From Pristionchus mayeri (lineage: Eukaryota; Nematoda; Chromadorea; Rhabditida; Neodiplogasteridae), in the NCBI GenBank assembly GCA_036245805.1, contig BTRK01000001.1, forward strand, positions 11,346,001 to 11,410,000: a DNA stretch of 64,000 nt, written 5' to 3'. Position numbers and translations under genes: made by a program. Within the stretch, counting starts at the first letter, position 1; every line of letters starts with the position of its first letter. The notes below the pieces were generated by a model that did no database searches, was not told the origin of the DNA, and saw nothing but the letters and a program-made list of their open reading frames with translations. Shown piece by piece: positions 1-13,128 of this stretch.

Positions 1-2832
1 CACCTCGCAAAGAGCGTCTCTGAACACGTTTCACAGATCGTTGAGCCGAAATAGCGAGTGAATAGTGGAGATCCCCTAATCCCAATCCCCAGTTCACACA
101 TCGGTGTGAAATCCCCGTGAAAACGTGTTGAAGGATGTGCCCAGGCAGTTCAGACTGAGACCAACACCAGCGTAGTTGATGACTATGCAGTCTGGCCTCC
201 GCGCGAAAACTAGTTTTGTTTTTTCCCTCGGAAACATTTCTTCGCCGAAAGGGCAGTAAATGAAAAATTCCTTCAGTATTGACTTCTGATGAAGGGTTGT
301 TGGACCGGATCACCAATTGGATAGTTTTAATCGTTAAAATATTGCACACTATCCTGTGAGCGCGAAATGAGACGAAATTTCAACGACAGTATATAGTTTT
401 CGATCGCGGTATTTGTTCTTGATCGAATGAGGATTATCGGATAAAAACTGTGGATAGCGTGTGCGTTTATTGTTGGAGAGACCTTCCAAAACCAATAAAT
501 GGCGATCTCCAATCGGTCCCAAAAGGGAAGTAAAATTTTCAATGGATACTGCGATCTCTGGCCCTCGAATCAACAAGCTATGCAAGGATCATAATCATGA
601 TCATGCACTACGCTGCCCCCGAACATTGACGTCACTAGCTATAGGGAACTATGGCTATATAGTCAACTAGTTAGTTATGCCGTTATAAGGGATAATCTTA
701 CAAATGTACTCTACTGCACCAGCGTAGTAATTTGAATTGCAGAAAAATGACAACCCTCAAAGCAACACAGAGCATCGGTTATGCCTCCTTCTAATGTATG
801 TCAATACGGTTAGGATAGTTGTTCACCCGACAAACCGAGCAATGAGGTCGCTGTATCCTGCTATTCGCTATGACACCAACTGCGAATTCCTTAAATACGC
901 CTGCATCTCTTGAATTCATCGTCGGATTGTGGTTATTGTGCATTCCGCGTTGTGGCGTGAAATGAGTCAGATTCTGGCGTTCGATGTAGACTGGTTAGAG
1001 AAGAATAATAATGAAGAGGGGGTGCATGAAGAGTACGGAACACCCAGTCATCTCATGAGATTTTTTATGATTCATTCCTTGCTGTAAACAGCAAATACAT
1101 ATAATTGAACACAATTGAATTCCTTGAAAAGAACCTACCTTATCCGGCCAGCTCTATTATCGGGCGATGAATGCATAATGATGTTAATATTGTAAGCGGT
1201 AACTACAGTTTATCGTGTGCTTGCATAAACTAGTGTGATAATATTATTGATGATAATATCAAATAGTCCTCGCCCGAAGAAAGAATGCTGCAGATGTGAT
1301 TGCAAATCATAAGAGAAGCGCCGATGTCATCAGTCCATGTCGAACTCTGATCGGACATAACTAATAAAATAGTGGTAGTGATGTTTCAAATGTGCATACG
1401 TGTGAAAAGGAATGAATGTATACATCTGTTTTGCACGCTTTCAGACGACATTCCTTCGTTGGGCGACGGCTCACTATGTACAATCTCACAGCACACGATG
1501 AATGGGTCGGTTTACGCAAAGAGAACGCAGAAAATCAATATTAGTAATAAAGAAATATTGTTCGTAATGAAGTTTGAAGTAAAAATTAAGTGCATAAATT
1601 GTAGAGCATAAAGGAATTGTCAACACTTGCATTCAAAACAAAAGGGAAAGTACATGAAGCTGTTAGTTGCATTGCACAATATTCAAAATAATTATAAACT
1701 TGTTTTGTAGAAAATATTACACAGTCTTCGTCATGAGTTCCCTGGGGGCAATAGCAAAAGTTCGAACTATGCACCTGCACATTCCCCTTATCCGCTTATA
1801 ACCACGGCGTGCACTATATTTCGTACTTCCCCATTCAGAGATCTCCGGAACGGTGAGAGTACTGGAGTCACAGGAGTCTACACATTTTAAGTTTTAAATC
1901 ACTAAACAATAATAGTGAAAAACATTCGCATGATGTTTCCCAATATTGTACACGTAAGACCCGTAATTCCTGCCCTCATTAGATAGATCATGATCATAAT
2001 GGAAATCCCATGGGACTGCATGATAATGATTACGCTGAATGCTAATTTGACGTGAAGGACAGATTCTGAGAATGGACATAATCATCACTCCTACGGCATG
2101 ATAACGTAAAAAAGATAACCCGTAAATCAACGGAAGTGGACGATATTGTCTGTTGTAATATATCCGTTTTCCGTTGCACTTCTGATGCGAATTTTAGTTT
2201 CAAAGATTGTAATTAGACTTCTCTCAAGACTGTGACCATGGGTATGTGAATCAATCGAGAAATTGATATAATCTCCTATGATTCATCTTTATCTTCAGCT
2301 TCCCGTCGATCTCTTCCTCATTACTACGATTTCGATCCTTTTGGTTTCGATGCGTCACAAATCCCAACGCGCGCAATCTCTGTGCTAAAGGCGGGCCCCT
2401 CACATTCTCCACTTCATTTACTATTTCTCTAGATTCAGAAGTGAGATAGTGCGTAAAATGAAAAGACTGAGGGATAATCATTTGTGAGCGCGTTGTAGCC
2501 TGTAGCCTCCGAGATCTGTGCTCTGAAGAGTAATAGGGGATCGGAGTGGGCGGAGTCTGGCTCCGCGTCGATGGTATATAGGCGATGGAATGCAGTGATC
2601 TGTCATTAATTTAGTGCATGTTATTTACTTTCGAATATTTTAGATTTTTCTCGTTGCTTTTTACTGCGTCATGATTCCCGATAAATACATGGATCGGTGA
2701 GTTATTGCCGCGAAATGTCTTTTTATAATGTGTTCCGAATTTTTCCACGATGAATCCGATTGTTTTTCTCGTATAACTGTTATTCTTTTGAGGCACCACA
2801 TTCACGTTGTCAGCATCTAGCAACAGGCCACG
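1..2832. repeat. Upstream block of the kinase duplication, copy A
   Basis: This stretch has no convincing gene; its ORFs are short and lack coding character. Much of it recurs as a diverged direct repeat at about 6236-9490, for example the segments around 430-560 and 1370-1620 match those around 6690-6820 and 7620-7870. The last 230 bases before the kinase start do not align well between copies. It is therefore the upstream part of a tandem segmental duplication. A weakly similar stretch at about 60500-60670 lies on the opposite strand, upstream of the inverted third kinase. Confidence 0.7.
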
Positions 2833-5645
2833 ATGAAGCAAGATGCGACTGAGATCTTCTCATTGTCCTGCTCCTCATGGGAAGAAATCGAGGAGGAGCT
2901 AAGGAGTGCCCTTAACACCAATTCACGATTCGGTCAAAGAAAGAACATCATCCGAATTGGAGAAAACTGTGTAAGTACTGCATAATCTTAAGACAGTAGC
3001 CGACAAAGCTTCATTTTGTCGCGTCAAAATTGAGTTGAATTTCGAAACAATTCCAACGGATTCAAAGCAGAAATATGGTATTTATGATCACATCACACAC
3101 ATCTCGTTCATATTTTGTTTGCGCTATCACTCGAGAAAATACGAAATTTTGTAGCATCTCATATCGCAGGAAATATATTCTGCAAGTATTGAACAATAAA
3201 TCCGTCATTACCTCGGAGCTTCAAAAGATCAAAGATCGCTTGTTGTAGGGTTTCATGTCAATTTGTTGCTTACTTCGTCCCGATTGGATTGATTGTACAG
3301 AGGAAGAGAAATCCCTTTTCCCCTCCAAACTCGTCTACAAATTCTCGTACTCTGGAGGACTCGAGGCTGTGGCACATCAACTACTTGGATGCAATCTCAA
3401 TGAAGAAGTCATCTACGAGGCCCTCAGAAAAGTACCGTACTCCTACCGTACTCTTACCGTACCCAATCCAATCATTTGAAGAGCAACAACTGTGAGGGTC
3501 TCTTCTACTTTCTTCTCTCTCCCTCAACTGCTAACTGGTTGCATGTTCCTGGCCCTCTCTGCTACAAGGAAATCACCGAGGATGGAGATGTGGGACATAT
3601 CATGATGGAACACATCGAGGGTAGGGTATTTGTGATCTTCCGTGATCTACCGTATCCAACCCTTCCCTGATTCAGGCACCTCCTTCGACTGTCACGACCA
3701 CTGTTCGATTGTCGAAGTACAGCAAATAATATCATCGATCGCTCGACTTCAATCTCTTTCATCTAAGGAAAAACTCGATCAACAGAAGGAATTCAAGTGG
3801 AATCCATGGAAGAAAATTGGAACTTGTGTGCTTACTAAAGCTGTGAGTTATCCTTAATAATGGAGTCTTTGCAACACACTACATTCTGAAAATATCAATG
3901 AATATTGTTCAAGGTTTCTCGCAAAGTCGTCGCCGAAATTCCCGGTTTCTACGGTGCAGAATTCGAACCTCTCATCAGGAAAATGCTCTTCTCCCTTGAT
4001 GAATTCTACGACGTTGAAGCGCCAATCAGGGAGCTCAAAGGTACGATAAACTAGTCAATTTTTATGACGTTGTTTCCCCTATTGTTACAATACTCAAGGT
4101 TGCTCATTAAATATGCTGTCTGGTTAGTTATCCTAGTTGTAGAGTACGACATCGCGTAACATATGCATATGATCATATTTCTCTTTCTCAAATTCCGTGT
4201 TAGATAAGCACTCGACAGTAACGAATTCTATTTTTCACGCACACTATTACCTAATAACAAGAGCGTGCTTATTCGAAGTCGATAATTCTGAGAATTCAAT
4301 TAGATATGCTCTTTTCACCTGTGAATTATGCTAAAGTCGATAAAGTGGCAACCAATCAAAATCTTTACAGGAAAAATACAAATTATGACTACGTACTATA
4401 TATCTCCAAAAAATACACTAGTTGCAGAAATTTCCCCTGTTCTTGTCCATGCCGATATATGGCAGTCGAATCTCATGTGGGACATCTCAAGTGACAACCC
4501 CCGACAGCTCAAGACCATTCTTGATTGGCAGGTAATTTATTCGAATACTTTGCAAAGTGGTATATTGTACGACGACATTTTTTCGCTACAAAACAAGCGC
4601 ACGTGTTTTTCACATCTTTAATAGTCTCTGTGAACGCTCATGCCTTTAGCACGCATTAGCTCGCCTTCAAAAATCTCACGAGACTGTCATGCAGTGAAAA
4701 CAATCCGCTAAGCAAGATTACAAGTGTAAAAGGGACTAGAACACGTGGAATGTTGATTGGCGGTTTGCAAGGATAGGTTGTTTCCGGTCCACAACTTGGT
4801 GCGCTAAAAATATCCAACTCATTATATCAATAGTGTAAATGAGACGAGTTACGTCGTATGACATCAAGTTAAATTCGGAAGCGCGCTCTCAATGATCACA
4901 TAATAAGCTCTGTCTATAAGGAGGATAACTCGATTAGTGTACTACTTACAATGCTACTGACGTGAGAGAGCAGGGGTACATTCAGTTCAGAATGTTCACA
5001 ACGACTTAGGAATACATAAATTATCGAAAGCATCTGTGGTAATTTGATATGAAATCTAACAATTACAGTCGATCCACGTCGGATCCCCTGCCGAGGATCT
5101 CGTATTCCTTCTAATCTGTCTACTCTCGGGAGAAGATCGACGAGTCCATTGGCGTTCCCTTCTCTCTTGCCTCTACCAATCGATCGAACGGGAAATGGCA
5201 CCAGCTAAGCCCTCATTCACCCTCGATGGCCTACTCGGATCGTACATTCGACTCTTCCCCGTACTGGGATTTATCGTGTTGATGCGATTCTCAGTCATAT
5301 TCAAGTGAGTAGCATTCACTCATTTGATCCATTTATATTATTAGTGGATTACATGACAGCTAAGAAAACCAGATATCTCAGTTTAGTCGGGCCAAGAAAT
5401 GAACGATATCATAGTTTGACCTACCTACTTTTGACCTACCACATTTCAGATGTTCCCTTCCCAGTCTCAACGATGAAGACCGCGTCAAATTCTCGGAAAG
5501 AATGTCGAGAAATTTGTTCCTCCTAGCAGATGACGTCATTTCTTCCTTCGAGAGCAGTCGAAAACGACAGAAGAAACATCTGCCTTTGTGTAGACATCAG
5601 TCACTGCCAGTCAGTGTATCTCTAACTCTTTTCCTGTTGAGTTAA
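2833..5645 (+). CDS. CHK kinase-like (DUF1679/EcKinase-like) protein, copy A, intact
   Basis: Eight exons: 2833-2970, 3249-3431, 3482-3620, 3676-3842, 3914-4040, 4428-4531, 5069-5304, 5450-5645. They join in phase with GT-AG introns into 429 codons, close to the usual length of this nematode family, which resembles aminoglycoside/choline/ecdysteroid kinases. The start ATG is shared with copies B and C. The Brenner-type catalytic loop is VLVHADIWQSN (residues 256-266) with Asp261 and Asn266 present. The metal-binding segment is ILDWQ (282-286). The glycine after the loop His (HGD in copy C) is Ala260 here. Introns 2 and 3 are only 50 and 55 nt and carry TACCGTA repeats. Assignment rests on these motifs and the three-copy comparison; the substrate cannot be told from sequence. 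Confidence 0.86.
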
Positions 5646-6235
5646 CCATGTCTTAGGGGATAGTAGTTAGTTTCGTGTTTACTGTATATATATTTCGTTT
5701 TTTTTAGGATCTAGCTCAGGGTGTCATATTGACGTATTTTAGTGACGTATATTTCATTGTATTATTCAAATTATCCCTAATGGTCATTCGATAATCGTGC
5801 GGTCAATTATAGTAATTGCATTTCACATTTGATCTACCTCAATTTACTCTTTTCTGAATGTTTGAGAGCGGGAATAGTAATTTATTGAGTATTTTGTCAA
5901 GTCATGATAAATTATTATTTTTTATCAAACTGTCATTTAAGCATAAAAATAAATAAAAATAATATAATATAAGTAAAATAAAAATATGCCAATATGATAT
6001 CCATCGAGGAAGATGGTATTGCACTAATTTATTTACAGTGCGTGTAACAATTTGTTGGATTATAGTAAATTCACACTCTCAAAAAATATTGAAGTTATTT
6101 CCGTGAAGTAAAGCTAATGTTAGTGATGGCTGACCTTCGCTAGCCCAGCACGTGCTCATGATGCAACTATTTTCGCCGTATCCCTCCCTAGATTATGCTT
6201 TGTGCTCTACCAGACCATTAAATAGGCAATCTTGC
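5646..6235. other. AT-rich intergenic spacer
   Basis: No gene or RNA is visible. The stretch is AT-rich with runs of short ATAA/AAAT words around 5930-5990 and separates the kinase A stop codon from the start of the second duplication unit. Confidence 0.6.
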
Positions 6236-8256
6236 GAAAAGAGTCTGTGAACACGTTTCACAGGTAAGGGAGACGAAATAGCACTAGAATCCAGGATATC
6301 TCGTAATCAAATTCCCCAGTTCACACATCGGTGTGAAATCCCCGTGAATTCGTTGAAAACGATGTCCAGGCAGTTCAGACTGAGACCAACCGCTTATCGC
6401 CAGTATAGTTGATGACTATGCAGTCTGGCCTCCACTTGAAAATTAGATTTGTTTTTTCTTGAAAGCATTTCTTTACCGATATGACATGGACTGGTAATTC
6501 TTTCAGTATTAACTTCTGATGAAGGGGCCTTGGACCGGATCAAAATTAAAGCGTTTTTTAATCGCTGCCAAATGTTTACTCCACTGTTGTTAAAAATTTC
6601 ACACCATGGCATGAGCGCGAAATAATAGTAAATTTCAACGAAAATATATAGTTTTCGATTACGGTGTATTTTTTCTTGATCGAATGAGGATTATCGGATA
6701 AAAACTGTGGATAGCGCGTGCGTTTATGGTTGGAGAGACCATCCAAAACCAATAAATGGTGATCTCCAATCGGTCTCAAAAAGGGAAGTATAATTTTCAA
6801 TGGATACTGCGATCTCTGGCCCTCGAATGAACAAGCTATGCAAGGGGGGATAATCATTATCGTGCACTGCGCTGCCCCCCGAGCATTGACGTCACTAGAT
6901 ATATGGTTTCATAGTCAACTAGTTAGTTATGCCGTTATAAGGGATAATCTTACCCATGTACTCTACTGCACCTGCGTAGTAATTTGAATTGCAGGAAAAT
7001 GACAATCCTCAAAGCAAAACATAGCACCGGTTGCACCTCCTTCTAATGTATGTCATTACGGTTAGGGTAGTTTTCTCAAGACGAACCGAGCCATTCTGCC
7101 CCTGTGATAATGCTATTCGTTATGACACCAACTGTAAATTCCATAAATACACCTTCGTCTCTTGAATTCATGGTCGGATTGTGGTTATTGTGCATTGTGC
7201 GTAGTGGTGTGAAATGAGTCATATATGCCGTGGGATGGAGACTGTTTACTGAAGAATAATAATGAAGAGAGGGCGGTTGAAGGGGACGGAACACCCAGTC
7301 ATCTCGTGAGATTTTTTATGATTCATTCCTTGCTGTGAACAGCAAAAACATATAATTGAAAACAATTGAATTCCTTGAAAAGAACCTGCCTTATCGGGCC
7401 AGCCCTGTTATCGGGCGATGAATGCATAGTGATGTAAATATTGTAAGCGATAACTAGAGTTGATAATGTGCTTGCATCAACATGCGTGATAAGATTATTG
7501 GAGATAAGATCAAATAGTCCTCTCCCGAAGAAAGAATGTTTCAGATGTGATTGCTAACCATCAGAGAAGCGCCGATGTTATCAGTCCATGTCGAACTCTG
7601 ATCGGACATAACTAATAAAATAGTGATAGTGATCTCCCAAGTGTGCATACGTGTGAAAAGGAATGAATGTATACGCCTGTGTAGCACGCTTTCAGACAAC
7701 ATTCCTTCGTTGGGCGACGGCTCTCTACGTACAATCTCACAGCCCACGATGAATAAGCATCGGTTTACGCAAAGAGAACGAAAAAAATCAATATTAGTAA
7801 TAAAGAAATATTGTTCGTAATGAAGTTTGAAGTAAAAATGAAGTGCATAAATTGTAGAGCATAAAGGAATTGCCAACACTTGCATTCAAAACAAAAGGAA
7901 AGTACATGAAACTGTTAGTTGCATTGCAAAATAATCACAATAATTATAAATTTGCTCTGCAGAATATACTATACTGTCGTTGTCATGAGTTCCCTGGAGG
8001 CAATAGAAAAAGTCCAAACAATGCACCTGCATATTTTCCGCTTATCCGCTTATAACCACTGCTTGCGCTATATTTTGCCCTACCCTAGCCAGAGATCTCT
8101 GGAACGGTGAGAGTGGAAAGTGCTGGAGACATAGGGCACATTTGAAGCTTTAAATCACTAAATATTAATAGTAAAAACATTCGCACGATGTTTTCCAATA
8201 TTGTACTCGTAAGACCCGTAGTTCTTGTCCTCATTAGATAGATCATGATGAGAATG

Positions 8257-8350
8257 GAGCAATAGTCTGGCTCTCTTCATTCTACGTGCTATCTTGTCGG
8301 TCAGAGTATGCGAGACAGTGTGGGGAATGGAGAGATTCAGACCATTGCTC
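8257..8350. mobile_element. Short CTCTC hairpin element (foldback family H)
   Basis: About 94 bases bounded by GAGCAAT and ATTGCTC, internally able to fold (GGCTCTCTTCATT opposite GGGAATGGAGAGA). It is absent from the matching place in copy A near 2005, so it is a mobile insertion. Relatives occur at 23567-23659, 32396-32488, 32996-33066, about 42935-43020, 43693-43785 and, more diverged, about 58440-58500. No ORF. Confidence 0.7.
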
Positions 8351-8626
8351 TCATAATGAAAATCCCATGGGGACTGCATGATAATGATTACGCTGAATGC
8401 TCCTTCGACGTAAAGGGCAGATTCTGAGAATGGTTAGAATCATCACTCCTACGGCATGATAACGTAAAGAAGATAACCCGTAAATCAACGGAAGTGAACG
8501 GTATCGTATATTGTAATCTATCCGTCTTCCGTTGCACTTTTGATTCGACTTTCTTTCGAAGATTGTATCTAGGCTTCTCTCAAGACTGTGAACATGGGTA
8601 TGCGAATCAATCGAGAAATTGATATA

Positions 8627-9158
8627 CCACGCCATTCACCTAAGAATCGAGCTCAAACTCGGATTTAGCGAAGTCATGCAAGTCGAGTTGTCTTTGGTGT
8701 TTCTCACTCCTCTAGCACCCCGAAGCATGCATACACCTTTGCATTTGCATACCATCATTCTGGAGGGCCTGGCACCGGGCCATTGGTTCTGGTTCAAATC
8801 TTTACCCACAATTTTCTCGCTTTCACTTCACTTTTGCGAAAAATAGCCGTCTGAGGGACCCCCGTTTATTTTTTGAGCTCTATCGATCTGTACAAACCAG
8901 AACTCATGAAAACGATTCTGAACAGTGGTACATTAAAGGTCGATTTTCTCAAAAAAATTGCCAAAGATGCAGCTCAAATTTCACGAGTGCAATCCCTTGT
9001 TGAGAGTTTTAAAATAAGGTGCTTGCGGTTTTTGGAATCATTCTGGAAGTACCCGTTAATACACTTTAAATTTCCGAGTTGATTTGAACTCATTTCACTC
9101 CCTGCCGACCGCGCTTTTTCCGAGGCTAATTCAGCCCAATTCTTAGGTGAACGGCGTG
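8627..9158. mobile_element. Non-autonomous DNA transposon (532 bp) with terminal inverted repeats
   Basis: Starts CCACGCCATTCACCTAAGAA and ends TTCTTAGGTGAACGGCGTG, terminal inverted repeats of about 19 bp. The matching place in copy A (about 2266) lacks the insert, giving an empty site and a probable TA or ATA target duplication. No transposase ORF. One matching terminus occurs at about 54643-54664. Confidence 0.75.
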
Positions 9159-9840
9159 ATATTCTCCTATGATTCATCTTTATCTTCAGTTTCCCGTCGA
9201 TCTCTTCCTCATTACTACGATTTCGATCCTTTTGGTTTTGATGCGTCACATATCTATGCGCGCGCAATCTCTGTGCTAAAAGCGGCCTCCTGACATTATC
9301 CACTGCATTTCTCTAGTTTCAGAAGAGTGTCTGTAGATTGAAGAGACTGAGGTATAATCATTTGTGAGCGCGCTGTAGCCTGTAGAATTCGAAATCTGTG
9401 CTCTGAAGCGTAATAGGGGGATCGGAGTGGGCGGAGTCTCGCCGCGCGTCGAGGGTATATAGGTGATGGAATGTAGTGATCTGTCATTAATTTATCCTGT
9501 AGTGTTCAATGAAAATCAGCCTTTGGTAGCGAAGATATCTTTCTCTTTTAAATATGACTTCCATAAAGTTTCCGTTCGCTTAAATGATATTCGTGACTTC
9601 AATATTGCTCCGAACCGTTTCTACTTGAAGCTTCCCTTGCATTTTACGCGTTGATGAACGATATGTCCAATTGTATTGTGCGCTGACCATTTCAGTAATT
9701 ATTATTTTGCAAAAAAACAATCAGAACATTATTCTGTTTCGAAAAAGTCTTCATTGATTAGGTTTATTCTCATTCTAAGAAAAAGTATGCTTAATTTCAG
9801 ACATCATATTCACGTTGTCACTAATTAGCATCTCTCCAAG

Positions 9841-10849
9841 ATGAAGCAAGCGGCGACTGAGATCTTATCATTGTCCTGCTCTTCATGGGAAGAAATCGAG
9901 GAGGAGCTAAGGAGTGCCCTGAACACCAACGCCCGATTCGGTCAAAGAAAGAACATCACAAGAATCGGAGAAAACTGCGTAAGTGCTGCATAATCTTTAG
10001 GCATTAGTAGTTGACGGCATTAGTAGTTGGCTTAGTTTTGTCGCGTCAAAATTTAGTCGAATTTCGAAACAAATCCAAGGGATTCAAAGCAGAATTATGA
10101 TATCTATGATCACATCACACACATCTCATATTTTGCTTTCGCCATCGCACGAGAAAATACGAAAATTTGTAGCATCTCCTATCGCAGGAAATACATTTTG
10201 CAAGTATTGAACAATAAACCCGACATTACCTCAGAGCTTCAAAAGATCAAAGGTCACTCCTTGCAGGGTTTCATTTCAGTCTGTTGTCTGCTTCGTCCCG
10301 ATTGGATTGATTGTACCGAGGAAGAGAAATCCCTTCTCCCCTCCAAACTCGTCTACAAATTCTCGTACTCTGGAGTACTCGAGGCAGTGGCACATCAACT
10401 GCTTGGATGCAATCTCAATGAAGAAGTCATCTACGAGGCCCTCAGAAAGGTACCGTACTCCTACCGTACTCGTACCGTGCCCAATGCCACCCTTTGAAGA
10501 GCAACAACTGTGAGGGTCTCTTCTACTATTTTCTCTCTCCCTCAACTGCTAACTGGTTGCATGTCCCTGGCCCTCTATGCTACAAGGAAATCGCCGAGGA
10601 TGGAGATGTGGGACATCTTATGATGGAACACATCGAGGGTACGGTATCCACCTACCCTGATCTACCGTATCCAACCATTCAGGCACCTCGTTCGACTGTC
10701 ACGACCACTGTACAATTGCTGAAGTAGAGCAGATAATCTCATCAATCGCTCGTCTTCAGTCTCTTTCAACCCACTAAAAACTCGATCAACAGAAGGAATT
10801 CAAGTGGAATCCATGGAAGACAATTGGAACTTGTGTGCTTACTAAAGCG
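9841..10849 (+). pseudogene. CHK kinase-like pseudogene, copy B (nonsense and truncated)
   Basis: Exons 1-4 of the kinase are present at 9841-9978, 10267-10449, 10500-10638 and 10683-10849, with the same phases and lengths as copies A and C. Exon 4 carries an in-frame TAA near 10775, where A and C encode glutamate, so it would stop before the catalytic loop. Homology ends just after the exon 4 donor; exons 5-8 are absent and a GST fragment on the other strand begins about 30 bases later. Introns 2 (10450-10499) and 3 (10639-10682) have the same TACCGTA-rich micro-intron form as copy A. Confidence 0.88.
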
Positions 10850-10878
10850 GTGAGTTACAAGTACTCTATACTTTAAAG

Positions 10879-11500
10879 GTAACGACGTCCTTCTGCAGCT
10901 TGACCTTGTCGCCCTCGGTGATTCCTCCAAATTTATATTTTATATGTAGAGTTTTAAGTGTGCAAAATTAATAATTTATTGCGAAGACATCTTTTATTTA
11001 TCCAAACCTAATCTATGCATTCGAAATTTCGGGGAAAAAATGATTTATACCAATCTCGATTTGTTGATAAAACGTTAACATAAACAAAACCCACCGAATT
11101 GATTGGCCAGATAACGAGCGATGGCAAATGATTGAGGCAGCGGCTTCCAATCCACGAACAACACTGGCATCTGCCGGAAGGGCATCGCTAAAACGAGTTT
11201 TTCTTAACCCGAATCAAATGTCGGATTGCGATTTTTTATTGATCCACCTAAGAAGGAAAAGTTGGGGATACTTGCTAACGCATACTTTGAGTAGCTAAGA
11301 TATTTCTAATGGATAGTGTAACTCACACTCCTTATGGTTGGACCAGTCCTCATTCGAGATTCGATGATCCTCAAATTGAGTTCCAGACAAATGGAAAAGT
11401 TGACGGCAAACCTGGAGAAGTATGAATTTTTGGAGTTACAGGCTGGCTATACCTCCCCGATTCCTTGACAGTCGAAGTAGCACAGTTTGTAGGATGGCAT
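10879..11500 (-). pseudogene. Truncated sigma-class glutathione S-transferase
   Basis: Minus-strand exons 11453-11500, 11327-11411 and 11095-11187 match the first three exons of the full GST at 13129-14627 in length (48, 85 and 93 nt), phase and sequence. It starts MPSYKLCYFD with catalytic Tyr8 kept, and has a QS-x-AIARYLA segment in exon 3. After that only a piece of exon 5 (a GGITEGDKVKLQKDVV-like run at about 10879-10932) is found; exon 4 and exons 6-7 are missing. It lies tail to tail against kinase copy B and both genes end at the same junction, so one rearrangement probably truncated both. Confidence 0.85.
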
Positions 11501-13128
11501 GATGAGGAACACACGATTGAGGGAATTCCCCAGTGCTTTTATTTATAGTGAAAGATCTAGAAGATAGTGACTGCATGAACTAGGGAGAGTGTGATAGATA
11601 GATGGTGGGGATAGACATAACATTGTGGGGGAGAGAGACATAACAAAGGAGGAACGATCGCGTACGCTTGCCTCTCCGCCGTCATCTCTCAAGTTGAAAC
11701 ATGAATCTGCTGTATGCATGCCAAATCGCATTTATATCATCCCATAATAAAAAGTTTTATCAGGTTTTCAGGAAAGTAATTGTAGATTTTCGAATTTTCG
11801 ATTCTGAGAAACCCCGTCCTTTGTTTCCTCCTGATTATCATATTGTTGTTTATGCTCGTTGGATACTCTTTCCATCGCACATTGGTTCAAGCCTTTCCAT
11901 TTGGTATTGAGGATAAAGATTGAAGTCAAAAATATATGTAGAGTTACACTGATACCATTTTGGCCCAGCAATCCATGGAGAACTAAGATATGGCAAATTG
12001 TATGTGATGTGCGAAAAGTACGACATACGCACATCACAATGCAACATATCACTCTGATCCGTAACGAAAGGTCTGTCTGAAAATTCAGTCATTTGTGGCA
12101 TTGCCCCTTACGGATCGTCATCATAAATGTTTGAGCTGGGCTTATACCCGTAACAATAAACTTATGGAAACCAAAAGCAGTAAAACTAAAAGCTACTTTT
12201 GTGCTCAGCTTAAAATTTTATTTACATATGTTTGCAATACTTCTGTCATAACATGCAGCTTTCACCACCCTGAAGCTGAAATTTGAACGTCGAAATTCGA
12301 TTATATGACAACTTCCAGATTCCAGCATTTGTGAAAGTCCTAACTTTTGTGGTTGCATGTTAGAGCTACTCTTTATCTATCAGTATTCGGATGGGCTAAG
12401 ACAGGGGACAGCTCACTTTTGGGGAAACGTATTCGTTCACCGTACACCAAAAGTCGAAGTTTTGGCTATGTTGACCTTTATTCAACAATCCTGAAAATCC
12501 ATGTTTTCTAAAAGTAGGTAGCCCCATAGTGTTTCATGGAAGTGCACTTATGGAGAAGACAGTCTGAGTAATCATCGATGCAGGAAACATTATCGCTTGA
12601 GAAGTGTTAACTCGGTAGAAATTGGCAAGAACGGCCTTAGACCTAATTTTCGAAGGAACTGCGAAGGGGCTTCTCACCACACTATATGAAAAGTTACATC
12701 CATTATTCCCCTCAAAATACGAGACGCAAAAAATATTTTCAGAAAATAGAGAAAATGTCACATATGGTAAAACTTGAATTTTCCGGAAAACTAAAAAGCG
12801 TGAAGCGATTTGAGCACATGCATATATTGATCAAATCAATCCCTATTATGCACAAAAGGGCTAACATGAGATCTTTAACGAAAATGGTTTTACGATGGTT
12901 CAAACATCAAGGTCCAAATGTTGTTCTTCAAAAACTTTTAAGAACAACAATGTCCAAAAAAAAATTTTGGACATTGTTGTTCTTCAAAGTATAGTGACTA
13001 AACTCGAACAGGGAAACTGGTGCATATTCTCTTACAGCACACGATACAAGTGTTATATTTCCGCTTAACGAAAATGGTTAACGATATTATACAATTAAAC
13101 TCTATAGACATGTTATCAGTTGATGATT
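11501..13128. mobile_element. Decayed Tc1/mariner-type non-autonomous element and spacer
   Basis: No gene seen. The stretch from about 11755 to 12750 is a diverged relative of the element at 37436-38696: both contain GGATACTCTTTC, a stretch near 12390-12510 resembling 38060-38190, and a TATCAGGTT-like left end. A short perfect hairpin, TGTTGTTCTTCAAA with its complement, lies at 12915-12985. ORFs are short and unrelated to any family I recognise. Confidence 0.45.

Larger units (their letters stand above)
6236..9840. repeat. Upstream block of the kinase duplication, copy B
   Basis: Diverged direct copy of bases 1-2832 and, like it, without convincing coding sequence. It differs from copy A by at least two clean insertions, a 94-bp hairpin element at 8257-8350 and a 532-bp element at 8627-9158; the matching empty sites lie in copy A at about 2005 and 2266. 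The 350 bases directly before the pseudogene start are unlike copy A. Confidence 0.7.

Noticed and set aside
327..670. Overlapping ORFs in the first duplicated block
   Set aside because: The matching region in copy B (about 6570-6860) does not keep any one frame consistently, so they are not conserved coding sequence.
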